Shown: piece by piece, positions 34,751 to 43,660 of the stretch
Layout: each line of letters begins with the position of its first letter
How positions within the stretch are numbered: position 1 is the first letter of the stretch
Assembly (NCBI GenBank): GCA_934567355.1
Contig: CAKTJC010000009.1
Location: forward strand, 15,452-79,451
Direction of reading: 5' to 3'
Source: an uncultured Oscillospiraceae bacterium
GTDB lineage: Bacteria; Bacillota; Clostridia; Oscillospirales; Oscillospiraceae
DNA length: 64,000 bases
The notes under the pieces: model-generated
Databases searched by the model: none
Told to the model about the DNA's origin: nothing
Seen by the model: the letters and a program-made list of their open reading frames with translations, nothing else
Position numbers and translations under genes: made by a program

Positions 34751-34965
34751 TAGTAAAATGCCTGCAAGGGTGTCGTGAGGCGCGATACCCTTGCACTTTT
34801 TAATATCAATTTTGAGGATTTTACTATCAACAATAATAGAAAAACAGATATTTTGCTATCAGTTTCCAAAGCAAAAGAAAATCTACTATTATATTTTCCG
34901 CCGTTTGATACCATTTTCCGGTATCAGGCGGCTTTTTTACTACCATAAAGGAGGATTTTACTACT

Positions 34966-35172
34966 ATGACAGATACAGAAAAGGCACTCTTGCAGGCCCA
35001 GCACCGATTGGAGGAAGCCCAGGCGCGGAACCGAGTGAAAGAGCGAAAGGCACGAACCCGCAGGCTCATTCAGACCGGGGCAATTCTGGAAAAGGTGCTG
35101 CCAGAGGTGCGGACGATGGAGCCGCAGACATTGGAGGACTATCTATTACGAAGAATACCACAGAAAAATTAA
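34966..35172 (+). CDS. DUF3847-type small protein
   Basis: 68 residues, mostly one charged helix (LLQAQHRLEEAQARNRVKERKARTRR then LIQTGAILEKVLPEV). AAAGGAGG precedes the ATG. This family is regularly found just upstream of MobA/MobL relaxase genes on Firmicute elements and may be a relaxosome accessory. The oriT-like sequence lies directly downstream. Confidence 0.65.
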   Translation: MTDTEKALLQAQHRLEEAQARNRVKERKARTRRLIQTGAILEKVLPEVRTMEPQTLEDYLLRRIPQKN

Positions 35173-35519
35173 AGCACTCAGAAGGTCTCCGGGCAACCGG
35201 GGACCTTCTGCCTTTTCCCGAAGGGCGCACTTACTCACCACCTGTCCGCAGGACAGGCGGTGGTACTGCTGCTTCGCATCAGCCGTGCGCTCTCCGAGGG
35301 GGATGCGGCTCCTGCGGGAGCCTATGGACAATGCCGCACTTCTGCGGAAGTGTCGTCATTGTCCACGCAGGGCGCAGCCGTTTCCCTTTGGAAACAACTG
35401 CGGCCCTGCCTGCGAAAACCTGCCACCGGCAGCTTTGCCGCAGAGATGGACGGTGCACCCGCACCGTCCATTTTCTCTTTTGCGAAAGAGAAACAGAAAC
35501 GGGAGCGAGGTGATACGAT
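35173..35519. other. Non-coding mobilization region with several hairpins
   Basis: 347 bp between the DUF3847 gene and the relaxase. Inverted repeats: AGAAGGTC/GACCTTCT (about 35178-35211), the oriT hairpin (35237-35261) and GGACGGTGC/GCACCGTCC (35450-35471). The last is followed by ATTTTCTCTTTT and may be a terminator or attenuator before the relaxase. Confidence 0.6.
35222..35261 (-). other. Origin of transfer (oriT), MobQ/IncQ type
   Basis: On the minus strand TAAGTGCGCCCT (35222-35233) is identical to the IncQ-family nick-region core. Immediately upstream on that strand is an imperfect inverted repeat, ACCGCCTGTCC TGC GGACAGGTGGT (35237-35261), in the position of the IncQ oriT hairpin. 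The MobQ-type relaxase starts 259 bp away. The nick would be expected within the CGCC step of the core (by analogy). Confidence 0.75.
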
Positions 35520-37223
35520 TTGGCAATCTACCATTTGGAGGCAAAGGTGGTCAGTCGTGGGGCTGGCCGCTCCGCTGCCGCAGCGGCGGCCTATCTGAGC
35601 TGTTCCCGGATTTACAATGACTATGACGGGATACAGCATGACTACACCCGGAAGCAGGGGCTTGTGTGGCAGCAGGTATTCCTGCCGCCGCAAGCTTCCC
35701 CAGAGTGGCAGGACCGGGAAAAGCTCTGGAATGCAGTGGAGGCAGCTGAAAAAGCAAAGGACAGCCGTCTTGCGCGGGAGTTCGTTGTGGCCCTGCCTAT
35801 CGAATTAAACCAGGAGCAGCAAATTTCTCTGATTGAGAAATTTGTGCAGGAACAGTTTGTCGCGGATGGAATGTGTGCGGACGTGGCCATTCACGATACA
35901 GCCGGCCACAATCCCCATGCCCACATTCTTCTGACGGTACGTCCGTTGAATGAACAGGGCCAATGGCAGTACAAGACAGAAAAAGAGTACCTGTGTGTCC
36001 GCAATGGTGAGGAGCGAGGCTTTACAGCCGCCGAGTTTCTGAAAGCCCAGAAAGAGGGCTGGGAGAAACAGTACCCTTATAAGGTTGGACGCAAGAAAGT
36101 CTACATGGCCTCATCCGCAGCGGAGATACAGGGCCTTGTCCGTGCGGACAAGCACCCCAAAAGCAGCCGCTATGGCCGTCAGAATCCCATCACGCTACGC
36201 TGGAACAGCGAGGAGCAGTTGCTTCAATGGCGGGGAAATTGGGCCGCAGCTGCCAATCTCGCCTTGGAGCAAGCGGGGCATGAGGAGCGCATCGACCACC
36301 GCAGCCATGCCGCCCGTGGATTAGAGGAGACTCCAACCATACATGAGGGTGTTGCTGCCCGTGCCATGGAGCGCAAGGGTATCACCTCTGACCGCTGCGA
36401 GCTGAATCGGCGGATCAAAGCAGATAACGTCCTTTTACGCCAGCTGAAAGCGGAGCTTCAGAAGCTGGCAGCCGTCGTGGCAAAGACCATTCCTGCCATT
36501 GCGGAAGCGCTGGAGAAGGTTCGCGGCCATGTCATGCTCTGCTGCTTCAGGCTCCACCATATCCGGGGCGATCAGTATGACATTCGTCGTGCTATTGGTG
36601 TGTGGAAGCCAGAAATGGAGCGGTATATGGGTTTGGTACAACAAATCAAGGAAAAAAGCAAGAAGCGAACAGCTCTGGTCAAAGAGAAAAAGGAGCTTCC
36701 TGTTTTTCGTATCGTCCGCAGCCGGGAACTGGCTGCAAAAATTACAGGGCTGACTGAAGATTTGGAAGAATTGCGCTCTGAAAAGGCACGTCTGCTCGAA
36801 AAATTCTCTCTGGAGGATTCCACTGCCCCTGCCGCATTCCGCAAGGAGATTGCGGCTTTGGAGAGCAGTTTGAAAAAGCTGACCGTGCAGGAGAAAAAGT
36901 ATTCCGGTGAGCTGGATGAAGCGATTGCGGAATATGAAGCGTTCAAGGCACAGTCAGCGGATGTTGACCCTGTGGAGCTTTACGATGTGCGGCTCGCAAT
37001 TCGACCGGAGTATGAAAAGGCGGTGCAGGAAAGGTACACAGAAATTCTTGGTAAGGAACCAAACTCAAATGCCGTTTTCAATGCCAGGTATAATACGGAC
37101 AAATTGCTGCATGAAAAGGATGATGAACGGGAGGTTCGATGGATTATCAGGCAACGGGAGAGGGAAAAACAGAAGCCTTACAGTAAACGCAGCAGAAAGC
37201 AGCACAGAGAATGGGAACGATAA
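35520..37223 (+). CDS. MobA/MobL-family (MobQ) relaxase
   Basis: 567 residues from the TTG at 35520 with GAGGTGA upstream. N-terminal relaxase domain: AIYHLEAKVVSRGAGRSA, candidate catalytic Tyr25 (AAAYLSC), and the metal-binding HNPHAHILLTVRPL motif. The C-terminal half is charged and coiled-coil forming, with no helicase or primase domain. It should nick oriT and lead strand transfer using a helper conjugation apparatus. It is the last mobility gene before the cargo. Confidence 0.9.
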   Translation: MAIYHLEAKVVSRGAGRSAAAAAAYLSCSRIYNDYDGIQHDYTRKQGLVWQQVFLPPQASPEWQDREKLWNAVEAAEKAKDSRLAREFVVALPIELNQEQQISLIEKFVQEQFVADGMCADVAIHDTAGHNPHAHILLTVRPLNEQGQWQYKTEKEYLCVRNGEERGFTAAEFLKAQKEGWEKQYPYKVGRKKVYMASSAAEIQGLVRADKHPKSSRYGRQNPITLRWNSEEQLLQWRGNWAAAANLALEQAGHEERIDHRSHAARGLEETPTIHEGVAARAMERKGITSDRCELNRRIKADNVLLRQLKAELQKLAAVVAKTIPAIAEALEKVRGHVMLCCFRLHHIRGDQYDIRRAIGVWKPEMERYMGLVQQIKEKSKKRTALVKEKKELPVFRIVRSRELAAKITGLTEDLEELRSEKARLLEKFSLEDSTAPAAFRKEIAALESSLKKLTVQEKKYSGELDEAIAEYEAFKAQSADVDPVELYDVRLAIRPEYEKAVQERYTEILGKEPNSNAVFNARYNTDKLLHEKDDEREVRWIIRQREREKQKPYSKRSRKQHREWER

Positions 37224-37277
37224 AAAGCTTTTCTCGTTGGTAGAATCGAAACCCCACAGAAATACAGAAATCATTAT

Positions 37278-37319
37278 CCCCCCAGGGGGCTTCCGCGATT
37301 GCGGAAAGCAATGTATAAT
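37278..37319 (+). promoter_or_regulatory. Metal-regulon promoter 1 (MATE-methyltransferase operon)
   Basis: Palindrome CCCCCCAGGGGG (37278-37289), then CTTCCGC, and a -10 TATAAT at 37314-37319. The last G of the tract is 25 bp before the -10; the -35 position is a poor TTCCGC. CTTCCGC also pairs with GCGGAAAG (37301-37308). Confidence 0.8.
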
Positions 37320-37354
37320 ATGTAAATTCTACAAGTGGACGGTGGATAGGTATA

Positions 37355-38749
37355 ATGGCACGAAAAGAAAAGCTGGATTTGACCACTGATCGGATTGGAC
37401 CGGTAATCCTTGCCTTTGTCCTACCTCTGATGCTGGGGAGCCTCATTCAGCAGCTATATACCATGACCGATGCGGTAATTGTCGGTAGATTTGCCGGGAA
37501 AATGGGGCTTGCAGCTATTGATTCCGTGCATACGCTTTTTAAGTTTCCTATCAATTTTATGAATGGTCTGGCTGCGGGGGCTACAATCTTGATCTCGTCT
37601 GCCTTTGGAGCCAAGAACGCCTGGCAAACCCGGCAAAGCGTTCAGTCGTCTATGGCGGTTGCCATGATTCTGGGGGTGGTTGCTTCCGTAGGTGGTGTTT
37701 TGCTATCCCCCTGGCTGCTGCAGCTACTGTCTGTTCCACAGGATATTTACGGGCAAACACTGACCTATACCCGCATTTATTTCGGCGGCCTGTGGGCTAT
37801 GGTCCTGTATAATATGATTGCCGGGATTTTACGGGCTATGGGGGATACAAAGAGGCCGCTGTATGTCCTGGTCACCTCGTGTATCGTAAATATACTGGGG
37901 GATATTCTATTGGTGGGTGTATTCCGTATGGGTGTAGCCGGGGCCGCTGCCGCTACCGCAGCAGCGCAGATCATCAGTGCCGCCGCCATCTGCCGCTGCT
38001 TGGATCGTACCCTGGAGGGTGGTATCTTTGGGGCAAATCAAATCCGCATTCCGGTAGGAGATATGCGTTCTATTTTCAAAACCGGTATGCCGCTGGCGCT
38101 CCAATCCACCCTATTCCCCATTGCCAACACCATTGTCCAGGCTGGGGTAAATCAGATGGGAACGGATGCCATAGCGGCCTGGGGTATCTGCGGAAAGCTG
38201 GATATGCTGATCTGGCTGATTGCGGATACCATGTCACCAGCGTTGACGACCTATGTGGCGCAGAATATCGGGGCAAAACAGTGGCACCGGGTCAGACGGG
38301 GAACATTGACGGGGGCCGCTATGTCTGCCGGAGCCGTCGGTATGGTCAGCTTGGTGCTGTATGTCGGGGCGGGCACGTTCGGGCGCTGGTTTATTGCGGA
38401 AGCGGATGCGGCGCAGATTATCCCCTTGGTGTCCCATTATATGGCGTTAATGTGTCCGTTCTATGTGTTTTACACCTTTGCGGAGTCTTTTTCCGGGGCT
38501 TGCTGCGGCACCGGCAATACCCTTGCCCCTATGGTAACGACGCTTTTGACCATCTGCCTGTTTCGGGTCATCGGCATCCTGTTTGTGCTTCCTAGGTATG
38601 AAAGTATGGATTGCATTATTGGGATATACATTTCGTCCTGGATCCTTTCCGGGGCGGCGTTTGCGGCTATGTTTGCTTATAAGTTTACGGGGAAACCTGG
38701 AAATAGCCCCGTGTGGAAAAATCTGGCAAATGAGGAGAGCACTACATGA
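37355..38749 (+). CDS. MATE-family efflux transporter
   Basis: 464 residues with about twelve membrane helices in two MATE repeats. It starts with LTTDRIGPVILAFVLPLMLGSLIQQLYTMTDAVIVGRFAG, the typical N-terminal pattern, and the second half mirrors it (GMPLALQSTLFPIANTIVQAGVNQMG). MATE pumps export organic cations and small molecules using Na+ or H+ gradients. It heads a two-gene operon with a methyltransferase (ATGA overlap) under the same operator type as the metal importers, which suggests export of a compound linked to metal handling. Confidence 0.85.
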   Translation: MARKEKLDLTTDRIGPVILAFVLPLMLGSLIQQLYTMTDAVIVGRFAGKMGLAAIDSVHTLFKFPINFMNGLAAGATILISSAFGAKNAWQTRQSVQSSMAVAMILGVVASVGGVLLSPWLLQLLSVPQDIYGQTLTYTRIYFGGLWAMVLYNMIAGILRAMGDTKRPLYVLVTSCIVNILGDILLVGVFRMGVAGAAAATAAAQIISAAAICRCLDRTLEGGIFGANQIRIPVGDMRSIFKTGMPLALQSTLFPIANTIVQAGVNQMGTDAIAAWGICGKLDMLIWLIADTMSPALTTYVAQNIGAKQWHRVRRGTLTGAAMSAGAVGMVSLVLYVGAGTFGRWFIAEADAAQIIPLVSHYMALMCPFYVFYTFAESFSGACCGTGNTLAPMVTTLLTICLFRVIGILFVLPRYESMDCIIGIYISSWILSGAAFAAMFAYKFTGKPGNSPVWKNLANEESTT

Positions 38750-39480
38750 ACAATCAGGAAATGGAAAACCGCATTGTGCGGTATTGGACAATCCGTTCCC
38801 ATGATTTTGGGACGATTCGGAAAAATGAGCTGAGCAATGCCATGGGCAGACGCTGGCTGACGGAATTGGAGACGCTGCTGCCACCGGGAAACCACCTTCG
38901 TATTCTGGATGTTGGTACCGGAACAGGCTTTTTTGCCATTCTGATGGCGCATTTGGGTCATCAAGTCACAGGCATTGACTTAACGCCTGCCATGCTGGAG
39001 GAGGCTTCCACTATGGCGGCAAGCCTGGAGCTGGATATCGACTTTCGGCAGATGGATGCCCAGCAGCTGGATTTCCCGGATGACACTTTCGATGTGGTTC
39101 TCAGTCGGAACCTGACCTGGACCCTACCGGAGCCGGAGAAGGCCTATGCCCAGTGGTACCGGGTATTAAAGCCCGGCGGAATGCTTCTGAACTTCGACGC
39201 GGACTATGCCGAAAATGTCCGCAGCGAGAGTACCCAGAACTGTTCCGTGGCCCCGGACAGTCCCTATGGCCATGTGGGCATGACGCAGGCTCTGGTAGAT
39301 GAAAACAACGCTATCACGTTGGCTATGGATGTAGGGCAGAAGCGGCCGGAATGGGACATCGCCGTGCTCAAAAAGCTTGGCTTTACGGATTGCCGGGCAG
39401 ACTTGACAGTGGGACAGAGAGTTCTGGAGGATGCAGACCTGGTAAACGCACCTATGTTTGGGATTTATGCGAGAAAATAA
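38746..39480 (+). CDS. SAM-dependent class I methyltransferase (first of three)
   Basis: 244 residues. Rossmann-type SAM site: ILDVGTGTGFFAIL (motif I), VTGIDLTPAML, FRQMDAQQLDFPDDTFDVVLSRNLTWTL and LKPGGMLLNFDADY. It overlaps the MATE stop. It is similar to the methyltransferase at 47688: both share DVGTGxGFFAI, FRQMxAxxL, TWxLxxPEKAYxxWxRVLxPGGxLLNFDA. The shared acceptor is unknown. Its linkage to a pump suggests it modifies a small molecule that is then exported. Confidence 0.85.
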   Translation: MNNQEMENRIVRYWTIRSHDFGTIRKNELSNAMGRRWLTELETLLPPGNHLRILDVGTGTGFFAILMAHLGHQVTGIDLTPAMLEEASTMAASLELDIDFRQMDAQQLDFPDDTFDVVLSRNLTWTLPEPEKAYAQWYRVLKPGGMLLNFDADYAENVRSESTQNCSVAPDSPYGHVGMTQALVDENNAITLAMDVGQKRPEWDIAVLKKLGFTDCRADLTVGQRVLEDADLVNAPMFGIYARK

Positions 39481-39495
39481 AATGAGGAAATCTAT

Positions 39496-39537
39496 CCCCC
39501 AGGGGGGCTTCCGCCGGGAAGCGAAGCATGATAAGAT
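39496..39537 (+). promoter_or_regulatory. Metal-regulon promoter 2 (FecBCD-type operon)
   Basis: CCCCCAGGGGGG (39496-39507), CTTCCG, and a -10 TAAGAT at 39532-39537, 25 bp after the last G. Same layout as promoters 1, 3 and 4. Confidence 0.8.
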
Positions 39538-39581
39538 AGCGAAGGAAAAAGATACTGACCATTTTCTGGTGATTTCAAACA

Positions 39582-39614
39582 CCGCACGGCAGGAAAGTCC
39601 GTGCGGCGTTTTTT
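39582..39614 (+). terminator. Leader terminator/attenuator of the FecBCD-type operon
   Basis: CCGCACGG (39582-39589) pairs with CCGTGCGG (39599-39606), followed by CGTTTTTT. It lies inside the leader between promoter 2 and the first gene, so transcription must read through it. Confidence 0.65.
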
Positions 39615-39635
39615 GTGAAAGAGAGAAGGATGTCC

Positions 39636-40682
39636 ATGGGAAAGCAGCGTAGAAATCGTTTGGCAATTCTCTCCATGGCTCTGGCTGTGGTGATTTTAGG
39701 TGTGTTCTGCCTGTTTGTAGGGGTGTCCAACCTATCCTTTGCGGAGTGCCTGTCGGCGCTGGCAAAGAAAGGAAACCCTTCGGCCGTGCGTATTCTGTGG
39801 AATATCCGCATTCCCCGTGTGCTTGCCGCTGTCATTGCGGGGGCAGGGCTGGCCGTATCGGGCCTAATCATGCAGACGGTGCTGAATAACCCTATGGCAT
39901 CCCCGTCCACCCTGGGCGTATCCAACGCGGCGGTATTCGGGGCGAACCTTTCCATTATTGCCTTTGCGGGAGGATTCCTTTCTACGGGCAACAACGTGAA
40001 CAATTTTTCTGTGGGTGCGAATCCTTTTGCCACCAGTCTGATGGCGTTCCTTTTCTCCACCGCTTCTATCCTACTGATTTTGGGGCTGTGCACGGTCCGG
40101 TCCTTCTCTCCCAATGTGGTGGTTTTATCCGGCATGGCTATTGGCTCCCTCTGGACGGCGGCAACCACCATTTTGCAGTTCTATGCCACGGATGTGGGAA
40201 TTGCCGCTGCCGTGGTCTGGAACTTTGGCGACCTGGGCAGGGCAACCTATCGGACGGATTGGATTATGCTGGCTGTTGTGACAGTCGGCGTTCTCTTTTT
40301 CCTACTGGTGTCCTGGCAGCTGAATGCCCTGCTGAGCGGGGAGGCCACGGCGAAAACCATGGGTGTCCCGGTAGAAGGGCTGCGGTTTGTCTGTCTTCTG
40401 CTGGCCTCCATAATGACGGCGGTGTGCGTGTCCTTCCTGGGAGTCATTGGCTTTGTGGGAATCATCTGCCCCCATACGGTGAAAAAGCTGTTGGGGCAGG
40501 ACCACCGAGTTACGGTTCCGGCCTCCGCCCTGGCAGGAAGTCTGCTGCTTCTGCTGGCGGATACAGTATCCCGAAGCATGGGAAGCGGCTCGGCCCTGCC
40601 GGTGGGGGCCATCACTTCCATGCTGGGCGCGCCCTTCTTCCTGGCCATCATCTTTTCGGAAAAGGGGAAAAGCAAATGCTGA
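39636..40682 (+). CDS. FecCD-family ABC transporter permease
   Basis: 348 residues from the ATG at 39636, six bases after GAAGG. The BtuC/FecCD fold is clear: RIPRVLAAVIAGAGLAVSGLIMQTVLNNPMASPSTLGVSNAA, and the later CVSFLGVIGFVGIICPHTVKKLLG coupling helix and ALPVGAITSMLGAPFFLAII. Such permeases import siderophores, heme, cobalamin or metal chelates. It overlaps the ATPase gene, and a binding protein follows. Confidence 0.9.
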   Translation: MGKQRRNRLAILSMALAVVILGVFCLFVGVSNLSFAECLSALAKKGNPSAVRILWNIRIPRVLAAVIAGAGLAVSGLIMQTVLNNPMASPSTLGVSNAAVFGANLSIIAFAGGFLSTGNNVNNFSVGANPFATSLMAFLFSTASILLILGLCTVRSFSPNVVVLSGMAIGSLWTAATTILQFYATDVGIAAAVVWNFGDLGRATYRTDWIMLAVVTVGVLFFLLVSWQLNALLSGEATAKTMGVPVEGLRFVCLLLASIMTAVCVSFLGVIGFVGIICPHTVKKLLGQDHRVTVPASALAGSLLLLLADTVSRSMGSGSALPVGAITSMLGAPFFLAIIFSEKGKSKC

Positions 40683-41431
40683 AATGTGAGGATATCCGGT
40701 TTCGCTACGGAAGAACCGGCCCCTTTGTGCTCAATGGCGCGTCCCTGGAACTGGATGCCGGGGAGATCGGTATTCTGCTTGGGAAAAACGGCGCGGGAAA
40801 AACCACTCTGTTCAAAAGCATCCTGGGTATTCAGAAGCCCTCCGGCGGCTACGTCACCTTTGACGGGGAGAACCTGCTGAAGCTGCCCCGGCGGGAACGG
40901 GCCAGAAAAATTGCCTACGTTCCCCAGGATATTCAGTTTGGAGAGTTAAGCGTACTCGATTCCGTCCTTATGGGCCGGGTTTCTTACTTCGGGCTGAAAG
41001 CGGGGTCGGAGGACTACCGGGCGGTGGAGAAAATCCTGGAGGACATGGGCTTGACCACCTATGCGGACCGGAATGTGGATGCCCTCTCCGGGGGCGAACG
41101 GCAGAAAATCGCCATTGCCCGAGCCATGGCCCAGGAACCGAAGCTCATGGTTTTTGACGAGCCTACCGGAAATCTGGATATTGCCAACGAGCATCTGATT
41201 CTGGCGGAAGCAAAGAAGCTTGCCCGGGAGAAGGGCATTGCAGTGCTGTCTTCCCTCCACGACCTGAACCAGGCGCTTTCCTTTGGAGACAAGTTTTTCT
41301 TTCTGAAGGACGGCATTGTGAAGTACACCGGTGGGAAAGAGATATTCCGGGAAGAGATCATCGAAGATATTTTTGGCCTGCGGGTCAGAATTGTCGAAAT
41401 AGAGAACCAGAAAGTGATATTAGGAGGCTGA
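40676..41431 (+). CDS. FecE-type ABC transporter ATP-binding protein
   Basis: 251 residues starting at the ATG at 40676, seven bases before the permease ends. Walker A GKNGAGKTT (36-44), signature LSGGERQK and Walker B LMVFDEPTGNLD. It lacks the longer C-terminal domain of peptide-type ATPases, as expected for the FecE/BtuD group. It works with the permease at 39636 and the lipoprotein at 41437. Confidence 0.9.
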   Translation: MLKCEDIRFRYGRTGPFVLNGASLELDAGEIGILLGKNGAGKTTLFKSILGIQKPSGGYVTFDGENLLKLPRRERARKIAYVPQDIQFGELSVLDSVLMGRVSYFGLKAGSEDYRAVEKILEDMGLTTYADRNVDALSGGERQKIAIARAMAQEPKLMVFDEPTGNLDIANEHLILAEAKKLAREKGIAVLSSLHDLNQALSFGDKFFFLKDGIVKYTGGKEIFREEIIEDIFGLRVRIVEIENQKVILGG

Positions 41432-41436
41432 CAAAA

Positions 41437-42657
41437 ATGAGAAAGAAAATCCTTGCGTTCCTTTGCGCCGCCGCTATGCTGTTGACCATGACGGCCTGCG
41501 GCAGCAGCGCACCTGCGGAAACCACCCAGACCACCGCCGCGGCAACCCAGCCGGAAACCGTCCCGGAAACCACCGCCGCCCCTACGGAAGCGGCGGAAGT
41601 GACCGTTACCGACATGATTGGCCGGGAAGTCACGGTTATCCCCGGCAGCTATAAAAGCGTTGTCTGCATCGGTGCCGGTGCCTTGAGAATGTATTCCTAC
41701 ATTGGGGACGTAGCCCTGCTCGGCGGTGTGGAGGACATTGACAACACTACCCTGGAGGATCGGCCCAAGATGTTTGATGCTGTGGCTCGGCCCTATGTGT
41801 TGGCCTATGGAGATGTGTTCAATACGCTGCCTTCCTGCGGCGTGGGCGGCCCCCAGGCACAGACCGCGGAAGCGGAGAAAATTCTGTCCTGCACACCGGA
41901 TATCGTCATTTCCGAGTACGAGGATGTGGAGAAGGAGGATGCCCTGCAGGAGCAGCTGGGTGTACCGGTCATTACCCTGAAAGCAGGCTCCAAGGGCGTG
42001 TTTGACGATGCCTTCTCCGGCTCTATGGAACTGCTGGGCAAGGTTTTTGACCGGGAGGAAAAGGCCCAGGCCCTGGTGGAGTTTGTCAAGAGCGAGGCGG
42101 CGGAGATCAGCAGCCGCACGGCAGGTATTGCTGACGAGGAAAAGCCCAGCGTCTATGTCTGCGGCCTGGGCAACTGGGGCACCACCAATCATCTAATGAC
42201 AGCAGAAAACTATGTGTCCTTCCAGGTGGCCAATGTGAAGAATGTCCTCTCCGGCACCGGGATCCAGGGCATTGGACCCATCGAGGCGGAAAAGTTTGTG
42301 GAGATTGGTGACAGCACGGACATTATGATCCTGGATGCGGCGGCTGTGAAAAACATCAAGCCCCTCTACCAGGAGGACCCTACCATGTTCGATACCTGCA
42401 AAGCATGGCAGAACGGGGAAGTGTACCTGGAAATGGCCTACAACGCCTACTATACCAATTTTGAAATCGCCCTTATTAATACCTGGTTTATTGCTAAGAC
42501 CGTGTATCCGGAGCAGTTCCAGGATATTGACCTGACCGCCAAGACCAACGAGGTGACCAAGGCATTCCTTGGCCAGGAGCTGGCAGAGCAAATCTTCGCT
42601 TGCCCCTCCAGCTTCGGCGGCTACCAGAAGATCGACACTGCTGTATTCTTTAACTAA
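41437..42657 (+). CDS. FecB/BtuF-type substrate-binding lipoprotein
   Basis: 406 residues with a lipoprotein signal (LLTMTAC, Cys21) and a Thr/Ala/Pro-rich linker to ~residue 55. The TroA-like chelatase fold follows: TVTDMIGREVTV, VVCIGAGALRMYSYIG, PDIVISEYEDVEKED. It has few histidines, so it may bind a chelated rather than a bare metal ion. Family members bind siderophores, cobalamin or Ni/Co chelates. It is co-transcribed with the permease and ATPase. Confidence 0.85.
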   Translation: MRKKILAFLCAAAMLLTMTACGSSAPAETTQTTAAATQPETVPETTAAPTEAAEVTVTDMIGREVTVIPGSYKSVVCIGAGALRMYSYIGDVALLGGVEDIDNTTLEDRPKMFDAVARPYVLAYGDVFNTLPSCGVGGPQAQTAEAEKILSCTPDIVISEYEDVEKEDALQEQLGVPVITLKAGSKGVFDDAFSGSMELLGKVFDREEKAQALVEFVKSEAAEISSRTAGIADEEKPSVYVCGLGNWGTTNHLMTAENYVSFQVANVKNVLSGTGIQGIGPIEAEKFVEIGDSTDIMILDAAAVKNIKPLYQEDPTMFDTCKAWQNGEVYLEMAYNAYYTNFEIALINTWFIAKTVYPEQFQDIDLTAKTNEVTKAFLGQELAEQIFACPSSFGGYQKIDTAVFFN

Positions 42658-42668
42658 AAATGGACTTA

Positions 42669-42695
42669 GGCGCAGCCTCTCGAAGGGGCTGCGCC
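42669..42695 (+). other. Intergenic hairpin before the His-rich methyltransferase
   Basis: GGCGCAGCC and GGCTGCGCC (42669-42677 and 42687-42695) form a nine-bp stem. No U-run follows, so it is a processing or attenuation signal rather than a full terminator. Confidence 0.5.
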
Positions 42696-42718
42696 ATCGG
42701 TGCTGAAAGGAACGAACT

Positions 42719-43624
42719 ATGGATAAGAAAGACGTTATCGAATTTTTTGACCGCTGCGCCCCTACCTGGGACGAGGAAATGGTGGTAAACGACAGGATCA
42801 TAGAAACGATTCTGGACAATGCCGAGGTTGGACCGGGGCAGGATATTTTGGATGTAGCCTGCGGGACCGGCGTGATGTTCCCCTACTATCTGAAGCGGAA
42901 CGTCGCCTCTGTCACCGGAATCGATATCTCCCCGGAAATGGCGAAAATCGCAACGGAGAAGTTTACGGGAGAGCCCAAAATCACGGTGGTCTGCGGCGAC
43001 GTGGAACAGTGGCAGCCGGGAAAGAAATTTGACCGGATCGTGGTCTACAACGCCTTTCCTCACTTTCCCAATCCCAAGCACTTGCTGAAGGTCCTGGCAG
43101 ACCTTTTGAAGGATGGAGGACGGCTGACCATTGCCCACGGAGCCAGCCGGGAAACCATCGATGCCCACCATCACGGCAGCGCCAGCAAGGTATCCAATGG
43201 CCTGATGGAGGCGGAAAAACTGGTCAGGCTCTTTGATGCCCACTACGATGTGGAGGTCATGATCTCCAACAGCCGGATGTACCAGGTCAGCGGCGTAAAG
43301 CGGGATCTGCTGGTCCATGAGCACTGCGGTGTTCCCCACAGCCATGGCGGCCTGACCCACAGCCACACCCATGGAGAGCTGCCCCATACCCATGCCCCGG
43401 AGGAGGGGGCAACACCCCTGGATGAGCTGCTGACCCTGATGAAATACCTGGTCAGCCACAATGATGCCCATGCTCAGGAGGTGGCAAATCTGGCCGGGGA
43501 CCTGCTGTCCGCCGGAAAAAATGTAGCCTATGACGAGATCATGGACGCGGTAGCGGACTTCGATTCAGTAAATGCCAAGCTGGCGGCGATTTTGAATCAG
43601 CTGTCAACAGAGGACGATCTGTAA
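42719..43624 (+). CDS. SAM-dependent methyltransferase with His-rich segment (second of three)
   Basis: 301 residues in three parts. Residues ~1-185 are a class I methyltransferase: ILDVACGTGVMFPYYL, VTGIDISPEMAKIA, VVYNAFPHFPNPKHLLKVLADLLKDGGRL. Residues ~200-227 are a histidine-rich stretch with HSHGGLTHSHTHGELPHTHA, a likely Ni/Co/Zn-binding site. The C-terminal ~65 residues (LDELLTLMKYLVSHNDAHAQEVANLAGDL) form a helical domain with more histidines. It ends the FecBCD-type operon. A methyltransferase joined to a metal-binding segment is unusual and suggests a metal-linked substrate or metal sensing. Confidence 0.8.
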   Translation: MDKKDVIEFFDRCAPTWDEEMVVNDRIIETILDNAEVGPGQDILDVACGTGVMFPYYLKRNVASVTGIDISPEMAKIATEKFTGEPKITVVCGDVEQWQPGKKFDRIVVYNAFPHFPNPKHLLKVLADLLKDGGRLTIAHGASRETIDAHHHGSASKVSNGLMEAEKLVRLFDAHYDVEVMISNSRMYQVSGVKRDLLVHEHCGVPHSHGGLTHSHTHGELPHTHAPEEGATPLDELLTLMKYLVSHNDAHAQEVANLAGDLLSAGKNVAYDEIMDAVADFDSVNAKLAAILNQLSTEDDL

Positions 43625-43660
43625 TACGCCGGTGTATCTATGGGGCTGCTCTATGTGCAA

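Noticed and set aside
34791..35513. 240-codon plus-strand frame across the DUF3847/oriT region
   Set aside because: It overlaps the better-supported DUF3847 gene and the oriT hairpins, and its composition is atypical.
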